From NCBI GenBank assembly GCA_028023455.1, contig JAQFVV010012400.1:13029748-13093747 (forward strand): a stretch of 64,000 nucleotides of DNA. Reading direction: 5' to 3'. Origin of the DNA: Epiperipatus broadwayi (Eukaryota > Onychophora > Udeonychophora > Euonychophora > Peripatidae). Below, piece after piece: positions 1 through 11,847 of the stretch (its first letter is position 1; each line of letters opens with the position of its first letter). Below the pieces are notes generated by a model that worked only from the letters and a program-made list of their open reading frames with translations, was not told the DNA's origin and did not search any database. A program made the position numbers and the translations under genes.

Positions 1-867
1 CATAGATTATTTGATTGAAGATTAATTTTTTACTATAACTATATTACATAATAAGAAATATAAAATATTAAATGCATTTTAAAACTAACATACCATAAAA
101 ACATTAAAGCTAAGAAAATATAATAATTATTATAAATAAAAATTAAAAATATGAACATTAATAGATTTTAAATTTTGATGTTAATTTTAAAACAAAGAGT
201 TTTTGTATTACTTAAAAATTATTCTCCATAAAATTGTGAATCAAATGACATCAATGTTTTTGGTACTGATTATGACAACCCATCCTGCTTGATGGCATTG
301 TTCCAACAAAACACATCAATATTACCGGGCCATTACATTTTCTTTAATATTTTAACAAATAAACAATATACAGACCACTCTTTAAAATTACATTATTTTA
401 TTATTTTTGAAACTAATTACTTTATTTTGGTTTTGTAATAAATAGCCGATATTTGTTTTTTTTTGTAAGAAATTTAAAATCAAGTTATTTTATTATTTTT
501 GAAACTAATTACCTTTTTTTGGTTTTGTAATAAATGTTCCTTTATTTTAGTTTTTTTTTTAAAATTACCATTTCTTTTTGTCTTTTGTAAGAAATGTTCC
601 TTTGGGTTAGATTTTTTTGGAAAGTAATTTAATATATTTGCAAAATGTTCCATTTGTTAACTTTTTTTCACTAATGTTGATTTGATTACTTCAAACATAG
701 TTTTATTTTTGGTTGATAAACAGCGCCTCAATTGTTTGGTAATAAATGTTCCTTTATTTTAACTTTTTTTTTTTTTTTGGGAACCGTGATTTAATATATT
801 TGCAAAATGTTAGTTTGTTAAATATTTTAGGAATAATGTTTATTTTATTACTTGAAGCAGAGTTTGA

Positions 868-960
868 TTTTTAGGTAGCCATCGAACCAGGGTACCCTTA
901 CGAACAGAACACCTTCGATGGCAATAACTCGTTCTACATTCCATCTCGTAGGTCCTACAT
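868..960 (-). pseudogene. Merlin-type transposase fragment (zinc-ribbon end)
   Basis: Read on the - strand, this piece of element A gives CRTSYCHRRCSVRKGTL. It resembles the 'WrC....C..r.sirkGTwFe' segment that closes the zinc ribbon of Merlin and IS1595-type transposases. The sequence to its right (965-1243, - strand) is broken by frame changes and I cannot align it. The reading is short and by eye, so it supports the superfamily call but is not proof. Confidence 0.45.
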
Positions 961-1356
961 TTCCTTAGAAGCACCTTCTCACCACACCCATTTGTCTACT
1001 CTGTTGGTAGAATTCATTTCTCTTTCTGGAAGACCATAGCGGGCTCTTCTGTATTAGGCAATAGAGACAGTTTGAACGAATACTTTTTTTCACAAGTAGC
1101 CATTTTTTTGACCAACATAAGCTCTCGCAAAGTATGAGACTTTGCCGGATCGCCACATTTCCTAATTTTAACACATTTATCGGAGAGAGAGGGGGTGACA
1201 TTGGGTACAGTGTGACAATCTGGAGCACCATATAGTAATTCATTTAGGTTTGAAAATAATTACTTCTGACCGCATATTGGTTCACTTTCTGTCATTAAAA
1301 TTATTCACACCATATGATAAGTTAGCGATATGTTAAGTGTCAGCATTCGTATAGAG

Positions 1357-1833
1357 CAGGGATGGGCAAACAGTGGACCCAGGGCCACATGCGGCCCACT
1401 AAGAGTTTTTATGCAGTCCTCCAAGACAATCAGAAAAATTCATCTTGAACTGAGATTTTCTTCTCGTGCCCGACCGAATATTTGTCTCATATTTTCCGCT
1501 AGTATGGCCATGTCAATACACATGCACAGTGTAGATACGATTTGCAGTGCTTTTCCAGTTTATCTGGTTAATTTCAATTTTGTCTTTGCATTAGCAAATA
1601 TATACATTTCCAACTTTAGTGAAACCATGAACCCTCCGAAAAAATGTAAAATCGGTGAAGAATGTCATTGGACAAACAAATATTTCTTTGGTAATACAAG
1701 AAATAAAACATTGTGTTTATTGTGTCATGAAAAGAAGGTGTGGCCCTCTAACCTTTGCTTTCACAAAGTGACCACCGATGTGGTGCTCCACCATCCTCTG
1801 TGGCCCCGAGCCAAAAGCAATTGCTTACCCCTG
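1357..1833. mobile_element. Non-autonomous hAT element nested in copy A
   Basis: The ends are CAGGGATGGGCAAAC on the left and, as the complement, CAGGGGTAAGCAA on the right. The 8-base flanks are gtatagag (1349-1356) and gtatagtg (1834-1841), which differ at one base and fit the hAT target pattern nTnnnnAn. Inside, a + strand segment near 1627-1740 reads MNPPKKCKIGEECHWTNKYF and then NKTLCLLCHEK. This is like the Cys-rich N-terminus of GTF2IRD2/SCAND3-type hAT transposases. The rest of the transposase is absent. Confidence 0.75.
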
Positions 1834-2063
1834 GTATAGTGGGTAAACAACACGTATCAGAGCTAACTGATATGGTAGGCTAAGTGTGAATTGCGAGAGC
1901 AATTGATCGCAAAACACGCTGCAGGCCGCCGTTAGCCAAAAGACTCAATTGCTATTATTGCTACTAGCAATTGAGTAGTTGTGCCTGATAAACGGTATTT
2001 TCAACTACTTTTGGCTAGCAACAATGCCATCAAGTAGGATGGATTATCATATGTATCAGTACC

Positions 2064-3652
2064 ATGTTTTTTTATCAGTCATTAATGTCTTTTTTTTTTG
2101 TAAAGTCTCATGGTTTCAGCAGGAATAAAGCTATAGATAGAAGACAATGTTTACAAGTTCTTACATTAACAAAATAAATTGTCATATTTTGTTTTCAACA
2201 TTTATTTAATAATAAGATTGGCAAAGAAAAAAAAGCATTTTATTAATTTTGATTATATACAAAGATGTATATATATATTATTATTATTATTATATGGCCC
2301 ATTTCTTTTACAAACTAATATTAAAATTTAATTAATATTGTACTAGTAAAATTAATTTTTTTTTTGTAATTGAAAGTAGTTTTACAGGATTATTTTGATA
2401 TTATGTATAAATGTAATTATTAATATTGTGCAAAACTGAAAGCATCTATCAATTTATCTTAAAATTCTCATATATGAATTTTCCATGCTTTTTTTTTCTG
2501 TAAAAATATTTTAAAATGTAACTTTCGCAAAAAAAAAAGTCATAAAACAAAACTAAATTGTGTCTTCATTTTGAAAATTGCATTGGAAAGATGAATAAAT
2601 TATCATCAGCATGATCTACATATGCATGTGTAGTGCATGCCATTTTTCTATGCTTTTTCTAAAATAACTTGATTCACAAATGCGGATGAACTAGGAATAG
2701 CATCATTAATTTCTTATGGAGTTGCATTTGTTCTCATTCCATAATTTAATTTTTTATGCAATGCTTTTATGGATTATACTTACTGAATGTATTTGTTTTG
2801 CAATCATTATGCATTAGTTTAATTGCTAAATATATTATTTTCAGACTTATATTTTGACTTTTATCTTGTTTTTAAACATATTTAATTCTTTTTTTAATTT
2901 TATTTTAGAATTTTTACAAAAAATAGGAAAGTTATCATAAATTTTTGAGACTGTATTAAATATGAATTTATTGATAAATAATGAAATTTGTTAATTTTTG
3001 CTAGAATTGAAATAATGTAACCTAAAGATATGTTTGGTGACAACTTGAGTGCAAAGAATTTCTTTTGAAAATAATCTAAGCTTGAATAAAAATAAAAATA
3101 GGAGAAAATTTTAGTAATTTTAAATAATGAGTATGCAGATTTATTTATTACTTTTAAACAAAACAAAAAAAAAAAGTGTTCTGTAAATATCTGTAAACTA
3201 ATAAATCTAATTTCAATTATGGCCTGTTTTTTTTCTATTATAATTCATTAATTCTTGTCAATTTATTATTGATGTTATAATTAATCTTTAAGACTGAAGG
3301 GGATAAATGATCTATTCTTGAAATCTAATATATTCATAAATCTGAATAAGCTCAAGAAGGAAAAATTATATTTTAATGATGATTATAGAATTTATTTATT
3401 TACAAAAGGAATTTTTTTTAAAGAATATTTTGAGGAGGAATTAAAACATTTTTGTAAATGATAAAGTAAAAGAAACAAATTTGATAATGCTGACATCATA
3501 TTAAGTAGCTATATAAGTGTGACCTAGCATTTTAAACATTTGAATGCATACATACATTCATTACAAGTAGGATTCAAATGTTTGAAAGCTTATATTTTTG
3601 TTGTGCTTATTACATTGGAAGTTAAATGTTCTTTATTTTTTTATATTTTAAG
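2064..3652 (+). other. Intron sequence left of the first recognised exon
   Basis: AT-rich DNA with a TTA microsatellite near 2278-2295 and many short A/T runs. No exon, terminal repeat or RNA gene is recognisable. The signal-peptide exon expected upstream was not found here. Confidence 0.6.
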
Positions 3653-3745
3653 AACGCTGTGATACTGCTCTTTTTAGTTCTTCTAAAGTAACTGCTTCAT
3701 CTTCACTTTCATCCAGTCGTGGACCAGACCAAGCAAGATTACATG
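3653..3745 (+). CDS. Nrx-IV: Neurexin-IV/Caspr homologue, exon opening the discoidin domain
   Basis: This exon follows an acceptor (ttttaag) and ends at a GT donor (catg|gtaat). Entered in phase 1, it reads RCDTALFSSSKVTASSSLSS then SRGPDQARLH. That is the start of the F5/8-type-C domain, with the first conserved Cys and the Ser-rich stretch ('TASSS') typical of Caspr and Neurexin-IV. It ends in phase 1, and either alternative exon supplies two bases that complete a Gly codon. Neurexin-IV is a single-pass membrane protein of invertebrate septate junctions and neuron-glia contacts; that role is family knowledge. The signal-peptide exon was not found to the left and probably lies outside the window. 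The other two frames give no discoidin similarity. The exon is short, but its phases and sequence fit the exons downstream. Confidence 0.85.
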
Positions 3746-6700
3746 GTAATTGTATTTATATTTATACACACACACATATATAGGTAGATGCATGCATAGA
3801 AATATTGTGACTTTGTTTTTGCATTTAAAATGATTTTTGTAGTTTTAGTTTTGATTATTATTATTTTTAATTTTTTATTTTAATTTAATGTATAGTGATT
3901 CAGGGTCTATTCTCAGTTTAAGTAAGATTCAAAATGAAATAAGAGATTATAGTTTTTTTAAAAAACAAAAATTGCACCTGAAATGTTTTTATTTTAGAAT
4001 ATATTTATCCACAGTTTTAGTCCTTTTTTTATTAAAAATATGCTTAATAAAATGTTGATTAATTATCGCATTTAAAAAAAATTTTATGCATGTTTTTTAC
4101 ATTTTTTTTTATATATACATGAGTTTAGGATAACAAATATTTTGCTGTAGGAAATCATTATAATTGCTTGTTTTTTGCATAAGATTTTCGATTTTATGAA
4201 GCATTTGGGGGAACCATTTGAATTGATATTAATTGATTAGTTTATTTATTCATAGAATTGGCAAAAGGGGTTCTCAATTTTTATAATTTTTAGAACATAA
4301 TTTATTAGTCTGGAAATCCATAAATAAAACCCTTTCAAATGCGCAAGAACAAAAAAATATGCAATTTAAAAATATTATGGCCATTTTCAAAATTATATTA
4401 GATATACAGTTATTTAAAAATATTTTCTGTAGTTACCACAGGATATTAGTACCTTTTGAATGAAAGAAAATACTTTGTTTACTGCTTAAATGTAAATTTA
4501 AAAATTATCAAGAGTAAATGAAATGTAGATATCTCCTCTCATTTGAAAATATATTACTGTACGTGAGGGGATTAGCATTAGAACTTATGGTGAGAAGTAA
4601 TAAATAATTATCTAAAAAAAAAGAAGAAAAATTTACAAATTGTAAAACAAAACAGTGCAAATAAAAATTTAAAATAAGTTACATTCAGATAAAAGTTTTG
4701 ATTACCAAAGGGATTACATTCCAAATCAAATATAAAAAAATATCATGTAGAGCATTAAATGATCTAAAAAAAAAATAGAACTTGTATTTAGTATACAAAT
4801 GTGAACATGCTGAAAAATATTTATTTGGAAATCATATATATATATTGTTTTTGTAAAGATATTTGAGAATGAAGAAATCAAACAAGATCTTGTTTTTTAT
4901 TTTTAAAGTTAATGGGCAAAAGGGAAAAAAGTTAATTTTATATTTTTGAATTCATAAATTGTTTTTATTATTTTTTCACTTAAAAGTTAAACTTTTATCC
5001 AGTTTAATCATATTTTTAAATATATATTTAAATTTACGTATAAAATAGTATAATATTAATATTTCTACATTGATTAAGTGTATTTTATATGGATATATTA
5101 GTTTTATTCTGTCATGGTCCCGATGAAAATATTACTAACATTCTTGTGAGAATTTCATTTGATTACAGATTTGATAGTAATATGTTTTTTTTTCTGGAAT
5201 CTCTTGAACTAGTATTCTATTATATGTTTAATGAATCTATCTTTGAGCAGTGAAAAAAAAAAAAAAAGAATATAGAAGTGAAATGACAGGATTAGTTTTT
5301 TTACTAATACCAATAGCTATGTATGAATAATTTTAAATGTTTTTGTTTGTTTTTTTATTTTTTAGTCAGTAAATATGTCAAAAATCTTATTGTATTTACA
5401 TGTTAAATCATCCATGCGTCTTATCACTGTTTCACAATGCAATAAGAAAGGTTGGTTATGTATATATAAAAAATAATGGAAGTTACACAAAACACTATAT
5501 GTATACATACATAGGGAAGATTGAAATTTTTAAAATTAAAAAGATTTATTTCCATGACTACTATTAAAATGCTGGGAAAAAAAAATTGTGAGCATTATAT
5601 AAAATTTGTTTATATGGATATTGTATGAAGTCAGCTCTTTTTAGATGTTGATTTTTTTTTGGTTTTACAAACCATTTGTACATTGCAACATGTCTATATA
5701 TAGACAAAATGAAGGTGAAAATACCAGATGAACTTTTAATTGGATATGCTAGCAGAAAATTTAGTACATTCAATAATAAATAAATTGAAAAAAAAAAAAA
5801 GAGTAATTATTGTTTGGTTTGTTTACCAGGTAAATAAAAATAATGAAAGTTATCCTTAAAAGTTTTAAATAACACTCTAAAGAGTTCTAATCATAATGCA
5901 ATGAAATTAACATTTTTTCCAAATGCATATAAAAATTTAATGAAAATATTAGAATATATATCAACATAATTATTATTATTTTTTAAATCATAGCCAATGT
6001 TACTCTTGCCTATTATTAAATAATTTACTATAAATGTAATGGACTTTTATGCAGTGAATGTAATTGATTTCAGAAGCATATTCTGTAAATGATCTGATTG
6101 TTCAATGGTACATTGAAATACATGCATTTTAAAAATGATTCATTCCAGATACTAACCTAAAACTAAATTATTTGAAAATGTGATTATAATAAAAATTAAA
6201 TTTTAATAAAAAGCTTATATCTTAATAAAAATTACTATATAGTATATTTCCTCTGCTCAATGTTACATTTAACTGCAGTGTTATAAAGATTTCTGAATTT
6301 CTTAAATGCTATGCTAACTAAAAGTATTTATTGCAGTATTTGCCTACAGTAAGTCATTCTATATAAAGCTTTCTCTGACAGTTTTTTCATTATCAGAAAT
6401 TTTTTTTCCCTCAATGTTTTTTTTTTAAATTTATTTTTTCTGGCTTATATATATACTGTAGAAAAATTCAAAAATAAAAGTATGGCCAGTATTTTAAAAA
6501 GTGCTGTACAAATAAATAGATAAGCATTTTGCATTTTTCTGATGTTTTGTGAAACAAAATGAAGAGTGTTTAATGATATCACTAATTTAAAATATATTTG
6601 TTTGTTTGCTTGCATGCATTGAGTTTAACATTCTAATAATTTATGTATTGTATAAAGTTTTAGTATATCATTAAGAAAATAAAATTAGTATAATACAGTA

Positions 6701-7832
6701 TCTTGAATATAAAGAATAATTACCTATTAAACGTAAGGTAATTAATTACATTGATAGAGACTATATTTTATTTTTAAAACGTACAGTATGTTATATAATG
6801 TTTGATAAGAATTATAATATAAATAGATATCTAGAAATTAGATAGCTTTAAGAAGTGAAAACAGTAGTTTGAATTAATTGATTTAAAGCATGACAATAGG
6901 TCTGGCACTCTAGCTAAGCAAGATAGCTCTGGAAAATCTTATGCATGTGCTGTCACCTATTGGTGTTTGTTATATGTATATAGGTTGATTAATCAAATCT
7001 TAAATTATAGCAAGAAAAGATGTACATTATACTAATTGCACATTGCATAAACCATTTGTTAGATACTGGGCCATTGTGTACATATATAATATCCATCAAT
7101 AAAGGAAATTATTAACATCCAACATACAGTTTGTCATTCCATTAATTGTAATAGGTAAGGCTAAAATGACCATTAAATAGCTCAATCATCTGTAGGGGAA
7201 TATTGAAGAAAAAGATATTACCAGGATATAATCATTTGCCAGGGGATGAAGTTTTAGTTTTTTTTTTTTCTCATTTTATAATTTAGCTAAGAATGGTTAG
7301 CTAATCATTTACTATCAAAAATTGATAAGATAGCCGAATTGGATATGGACTGGCTATGTAAGAAAAAAATCTTACGTTAATTGGAATCTGAAAAAAATTG
7401 TAATGTTAGTTCCAGCTCTATTTCAAATTCAGTTTATATCATGGAGATGAATACATTAATCTTTATGCCATAACTCATATTTTCTACAATATATGTAGAT
7501 TTTCACACAAATCTCCATTAATTTTGACACCATACAAATCTTACTATACAAACACTACTCCGTTGTTTAGAAATAGTTGTGTGTGTGTAAATTAATATAC
7601 ACTATTTTTTTAAATTAAAAATGTGAATAATATTTAGAATAACAAATTAATTCCATATAATACTATTTTTAAATATTATTCATAGTTTTGTTTAAAAAAT
7701 ATTGTGGTTTATTTGAATATATGTATATATGTTATGGTCTTTACATTTAAGTTTTTGAAGTTAATTTCAAAGATACCTGAGAAATCTGGTATAGAAAGAA
7801 TTAATATATAATGTTAGAGTTGGTAGTTATTA
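3746..7832 (+). other. Large intron, nothing recognised
   Basis: About 4 kb of AT-rich intron between the first discoidin exon and transposon copy B. The open frames at 5564-5773 and elsewhere are short, AT-driven and without any family motif. Confidence 0.6.
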
Positions 7833-8407
7833 ATTTTTTCGGTTGTCATCTGATCCTTCGTGTCAGCCGCTAGAGGCGGGATTTCTAGCTAAATTTCTAG
7901 AAATATGCCATTTCCGCGGCCGCACCCAAGCCTTTAAGCATTCTTTCTAAAATAAATCCTAGAAAGATTGTTAACTCGGAGTTGTCTTCTTTCTATGCTA
8001 AAAGGTAGACTGTTAACTCGGAGTTAAGTCTTCTTTCTACGATAAAATCTAGAAAGAATGTTAACTCGGCTTAGCGGCTAATGGTGTGACTTTTTCCGAT
8101 GCTAAAAGCAGAGGAAAATACCGTAGTTGTTTGTGTCATGCACTATAATGCTGTGTTATGTATTTGATATAACAATATCGTACGAGGGTGTATTAATTTG
8201 ATCGTGTCAAAATTATTTAAATTTTCATTGGTACCTTTTTTAAGACGAATTGATGTACTGTTACATTTTAACAATTTTAACAGTATCGTGATTGTTCCTC
8301 ATAAATTTATATTTCTCCTAAATTTTCGATTACGGTGGGTTAGGGTAATATTTTAAAGATCACGCTTTGAGTCGCGTTTCAGCGAGAAATTTTCCGAGAC
8401 AAAAAGT

Positions 8408-8750
8408 ATGGCAAATTCGAAAACAGAAAATATGAAAAGATGGGAATTGCCAGACACGGAAGCCGTCAGTGCTGTAACATTTTTACAGCAGAAAAACGTC
8501 CTGCTGAAAGAAAAAAAGATGTTTGTGCGGCGAATGTATGAGACTTGAAGTCCATAAAGATTTTTGGACTTTCATTTGTAAGTCTCATTCTTGCCGAAAG
8601 AAATGTGCACTTCGAAAAGGCAATTGGTTTGAGGGATTTCAAATGCTGTTCGTCAAGTCTTTACGTTTGCTGCATTACCGTAGCCATGACGAGTTGACCG
8701 TACAGCATGCCATTAATGATATTGGAATGTCTACCAGTAAATATTATTAA
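8408..8750 (+). pseudogene. Merlin transposase N-terminal zinc ribbon, frameshifted and truncated
   Basis: A start at 8408 opens MANSKTENMKRWELPDTEA and then VTFLQQKNVLL before running into a stop at 8546. The neighbouring frame continues RCLCGECMRLEVHKDFWTF, then CRKKCALRKGNWFEGF, and stops at 8748. In Merlin and IS1595-type transposases this is one domain: a 'CxCG..MrL' knuckle, a second Cys pair, then 'RkGtwFe' ahead of the DDE catalytic core. A run of A bases near 8510-8518 marks the frame change, so a small indel there probably broke the gene. No catalytic core follows, only repeats, so it cannot encode an active enzyme. The match was made by eye from the Cys spacing and the RKGNWFEG motif. 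Confidence 0.75.
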
Positions 8751-10370
8751 CCAAATTGATAAATAAAGTAACGTAACATACACACTCAATAATTGTTGTT
8801 AACCAAAAAATGTAAATTATTATTTTAAAATACACAAAAACACCCCTCCCACTAATTGTTGTCAATCAAATGTAAACAAATTAAAGTAATGAAAATTATT
8901 AGTTAAAGATCCATACCCCCCCCCCCCCCGTTGTTTTTTTAATTTTGTCACTTAAATTTTTAAAAACAGTATTACTATTTAAACACAACCCAAATTACTA
9001 TTTAAACGTACACCAAAAAAGATCCTTTCTTGTCAATAATAATCAAATTAAGAACTATTATTGTCCCATTGTCAAAAATATTAGGTTTTTGGGAAACCAA
9101 AACAATAATTTATAAACGAAAAAAAAGTCAATTATTTGTCAATCAAATGTAATAAATAAAAGTAACTTCAATTTTGATTTAAACATAACACCCACACAAA
9201 AAAACCCTTTTTCCAAATAATTGCTGTCGGCAATCAAATGTAAAATAAAAAGGAAGGTAAATTAGTATTTAATCATCATCCAAACACCCCCACCCCTCTC
9301 ACTAATTATTGTCAGCAATCAAATGTACACCACCACTAAAAGTAAACTACTATTCTTTAAACGGTTACACCCTTTCTCCCAATAATTGTTGTCTACAATC
9401 GTACATCCAAAAAAACACCTCTCCCAATAATTACTATCTGCAATCAAATGTAAACCAATCAAAGTAAGACCGCAACTTAAAACTACTATTGTTTAAACGG
9501 TTAACCCACCCCTTCACCCAATAATTGTTGTCTACAACCGTACACACAAAAAAAAACACCCCTCCCAATAATTAGTGTCAAACAAATGTAAACCAATAAA
9601 AGTAAGACGGTAACTTATTATTTAAACGTAACCCAAATTACTATTTGAAACTACACCGAAAAACAACCTTTTGTCAATAAAAATTAAACAAACAACAACT
9701 ATTATTGTTCCATTGTCAAAAATATTTATTTGTAGAAACAAAAATCATAATTTATAAATGAAAGGAAGTCATATCGGTCGTTAATCAAATGTAAACCGAT
9801 AAAAGTAACGGTTTTAATTTTTATTTAAACATACACACACACACACACGCGAAAAAAAAAAAACATCACTTCTCCCGGTAATTGTTGTCGGAAATCAAAC
9901 GTAAACCTATCAAAGTAACGTAAATTATTATTTAATCGTACACAAAAACACCCCTCCCACTAATTGTTCTCGGCAATCAAATGGAAACCCATCAAAGTAA
10001 CGTCAATTATTATTTAAAGATCCATCCAAAAAAAACCCGTTCTCTTAAATTTCGGCAATCCTAATTTTACAAAAACAGTAATACTATTTAAAAAAAAACA
10101 AAATACAAATTACTATTTGAACACACACCAAAAAAGACCCATTCTCTTAAATTTCGGCAATCCAATTTTACAAAAACAGTAATACTATTTAAAAAAAAAA
10201 CACACACAAATTACTATTTGAACACACACCAAAAAAGACCCATTCTCTCTTAAATTTCGGCAATCCAAAAAAAAACCCAACTATTATTATACCATCGTCA
10301 AAAATATTATTTGGGAAAAAATAATTCAGAAATGAAAGAAAGTAAACTTTGTAAACAAACAAAAAAAAAA
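8751..10370. repeat. Diverged tandem repeats inside transposon B
   Basis: The segment repeats one loose theme many times: a stretch like taattgttgtc(ggc)aatcaaatgtaaacc, then aatmaaagtaacg, then (a)attattatttaaac, then a run of CA- and C-rich bases (cacccctccc). Units run from roughly 80 to 150 bases and are strongly diverged. A C run (8920s) and a CA run (about 9833-9848) lie within it. It occupies the place where the transposase catalytic core should be. Confidence 0.7.
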
Positions 10371-10482
10371 AATCAATATTAATAGAGAATCGCTGGCCCG
10401 GAAACATTATATTAATGTGTTTTTGATCAGAAATCGCGCCTCTAGCGACTGACACGAAGGATCAGATGACAACCATTTTTTC

Positions 10483-11324
10483 AATTTTCTTTAGCACACA
10501 TTGAATGAAAAGATTGATGATATGTGTATGATATTGACAAAATTTACATTTAATCAAGTCAAATTTTGAAATTTCTAAATTTTCATAAAACTACTGAACA
10601 AAAGTAAAAATTCATAATATAGTTATGCTGTTTTAGTGATTGCCTTTTATATATATATTCACAGACCTTTTCTAATTTTTAATACAATTTTTATTTTAAA
10701 ATATGTTTGGCATGAAATATTATATAATTAACATTCAATTTATGTCAAATGCTAATCCTCTCTATTTAAACAAAGACTTCTCTAATGCATGTAAAATGGT
10801 GGAATTTGTCTATACTCTTAAAAAATTGTGAGCGATTTTTTTCTAAAATTGCCTTTTAAATATATAAAGAAATATTAATTTAATCATATATATTATTTTA
10901 AACAAACAAAACAATTTTAATTTAAATTTTAAATATTAATAAAATAATGCTTTTTTAAAAAAAATACTAATTAATAAAAAGTATTTAGATGTAATAATTT
11001 CATTTTTATAAAATATTCTTAAATAGAATTGTAGAGCTATTTAATGATATTAATAGAAATTTATATTATTTAGTAGATAACTAATCTGTGTTGGAAAAAA
11101 AAAATTTAGTTAAAATTAATATTGTAATTTAATTAATTCAACGTAGAGTTTTAACATTACATGCTTAAATTTTCATTTTTAAAGATTTACCTTTATAATT
11201 TTATTAAGTCAACATTGACAAAATAGACATATTTTAAAAGATTTGTAATTAGACAATTTTATTGGTGGTGGGTTTGAATAAATATTTTACTGTTAGATAC
11301 GATGAATTCTATTACTTGTTATAG
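10483..11324 (+). other. Intron sequence upstream of the alternative exons
   Basis: AT-rich intron with no recognised gene or element. It ends in the acceptor of alternative exon a. Confidence 0.6.
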
Positions 11325-11521
11325 GGCTCAGTGCATGGACTGCAAGTACCTCTAATAATGACCAATATTTGGAATTTGATTTTAAAGATTTGAAAAATGT
11401 GACAGGTATCGATACCCAAGGGCGTGCCAATACCAATCAATATGTAATGAAATACACTATTCAGTACAGCAATAATAGACAGGATTGGTCAACATATAAA
11501 GATCAGGAGGGAGTCATTAAG
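11325..11521 (+). CDS. Nrx-IV: Neurexin-IV homologue, alternative discoidin exon version a
   Basis: Acceptor ttatag, donor aag|gtagaa. The exon enters in phase 1 and leaves in phase 0 (197 bases). It encodes the core of the discoidin domain: SAWTAS, then QYLEFDF, then VTGIDTQGR, then YTIQYSNNRQDWSTYKD. These match the family motifs for the conserved Trp, the 'qWlqVDL' strand, 'IaTQGR' and 'yS.dg..W'. A second exon with the same motifs, order and phases begins 120 bases downstream. The frame stays open only if exactly one of the two joins the exons at 3653-3745 and 12947-13088. In Drosophila Nrx-IV the equivalent discoidin segment has two mutually exclusive exons used in different cell types, with the STAR protein HOW implicated in the choice. 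Which version here is neuronal or glial cannot be read from the sequence. Confidence 0.9.
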
Positions 11522-11641
11522 GTAGAACTAGTATTAAGTGGTGGTAATCTTCTCACATCTCACTCTCCTTCTTAGCAAATGGTTTTTACTAATACTGGTG
11601 GTGGGTTATTTTAATATTTTGCATATTTGTATACATTTCAG
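11522..11641 (+). promoter_or_regulatory. Short intron between the two alternative exons, with a STAR-protein/branch-point motif
   Basis: The intron is only 120 bases, possibly too tight to be spliced efficiently. It contains ACTAAT at 11588-11593, 48 bases before the acceptor AG of exon b. ACUAAY is the core recognised by STAR proteins such as HOW/Quaking and also resembles a branch point. Either reading is inference. HOW is known to act on the equivalent Drosophila choice. Confidence 0.4.
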
Positions 11642-11847
11642 GGACACAATCATGGACTGCCAAAGACAATAACTTTCACCAGTATCTAGAAATAAATCTG
11701 AGGGATATATTTAATCTCACAGCCATAGAAACACAAGGTAGGGTAGGGGTTTCTTCTCCTCATGAGTTTGTCACAGAATACAACATCCACTATAGCGAAG
11801 ATTACAAGAATTGGAAAATTTATTCTGCTCCCAATGGAATGGCAGAG
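11642..11847 (+). CDS. Nrx-IV: Neurexin-IV homologue, alternative discoidin exon version b
   Basis: Acceptor tttcag, donor gag|gtgggc. It enters in phase 1 and leaves in phase 0 (206 bases). The product contains SWTAKDN, then HQYLEINLRD, then LTAIETQGRVG, then TEYNIHYSEDYKNWKIYSAP. It aligns along its whole length with version a, with a three-residue insertion after the TQGR motif, but differs at many positions. This is a diverged tandem exon duplicate, not a recent copy. Both carry the full set of structural motifs and no stop in frame, so both look functional. Joining a to b would put a phase-0 end onto a phase-1 start and shift the frame, and skipping both would also shift it. This supports mutually exclusive use. 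Confidence 0.9.

Larger units (their letters stand above)
262..2063. mobile_element. Merlin-like DNA transposon copy A (1.8 kb), carrying a nested hAT
   Basis: The ends are inverted repeats: left GGTACTGAT, right ATCAGTACC, continuing with a few indels into a shared CCATCC(T)..TTGATGGCATTGTT segment. They are flanked by identical 8-base duplications, ATGTTTTT (254-261 and 2064-2071). GG termini and an 8-base duplication fit the Merlin superfamily. So does a - strand remnant at 868-960 that reads like the Cys-rich 'CSVRKGT' part of Merlin/IS1595 transposases. A 477-base hAT element sits inside at 1357-1833. Confidence 0.75.
7841..10474. mobile_element. Merlin DNA transposon copy B (2.6 kb), decayed
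   Basis: Nearly perfect terminal inverted repeats start GGTTGTCATCTGATCCTTCG and extend for about 45 bases with two differences. They are flanked by identical 8-base duplications ATTTTTTC (7833-7840 and 10475-10482). The element encodes the N-terminal zinc ribbon of a Merlin-type transposase (8408-8750). The rest of its interior has been replaced by diverged tandem repeats. Three copies of a TGTTAACTCGG motif occur 41-49 bases apart next to the left end (7970-8070), possibly subterminal transposase-binding repeats. Confidence 0.85.

Noticed and set aside
3653-3692. Frame 1 reading NAVILLLFLVLLK as a signal peptide
   Set aside because: It stops after 12 codons and does not join the discoidin exons. 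The frame giving RCDTALF continues through the exon and keeps phase.
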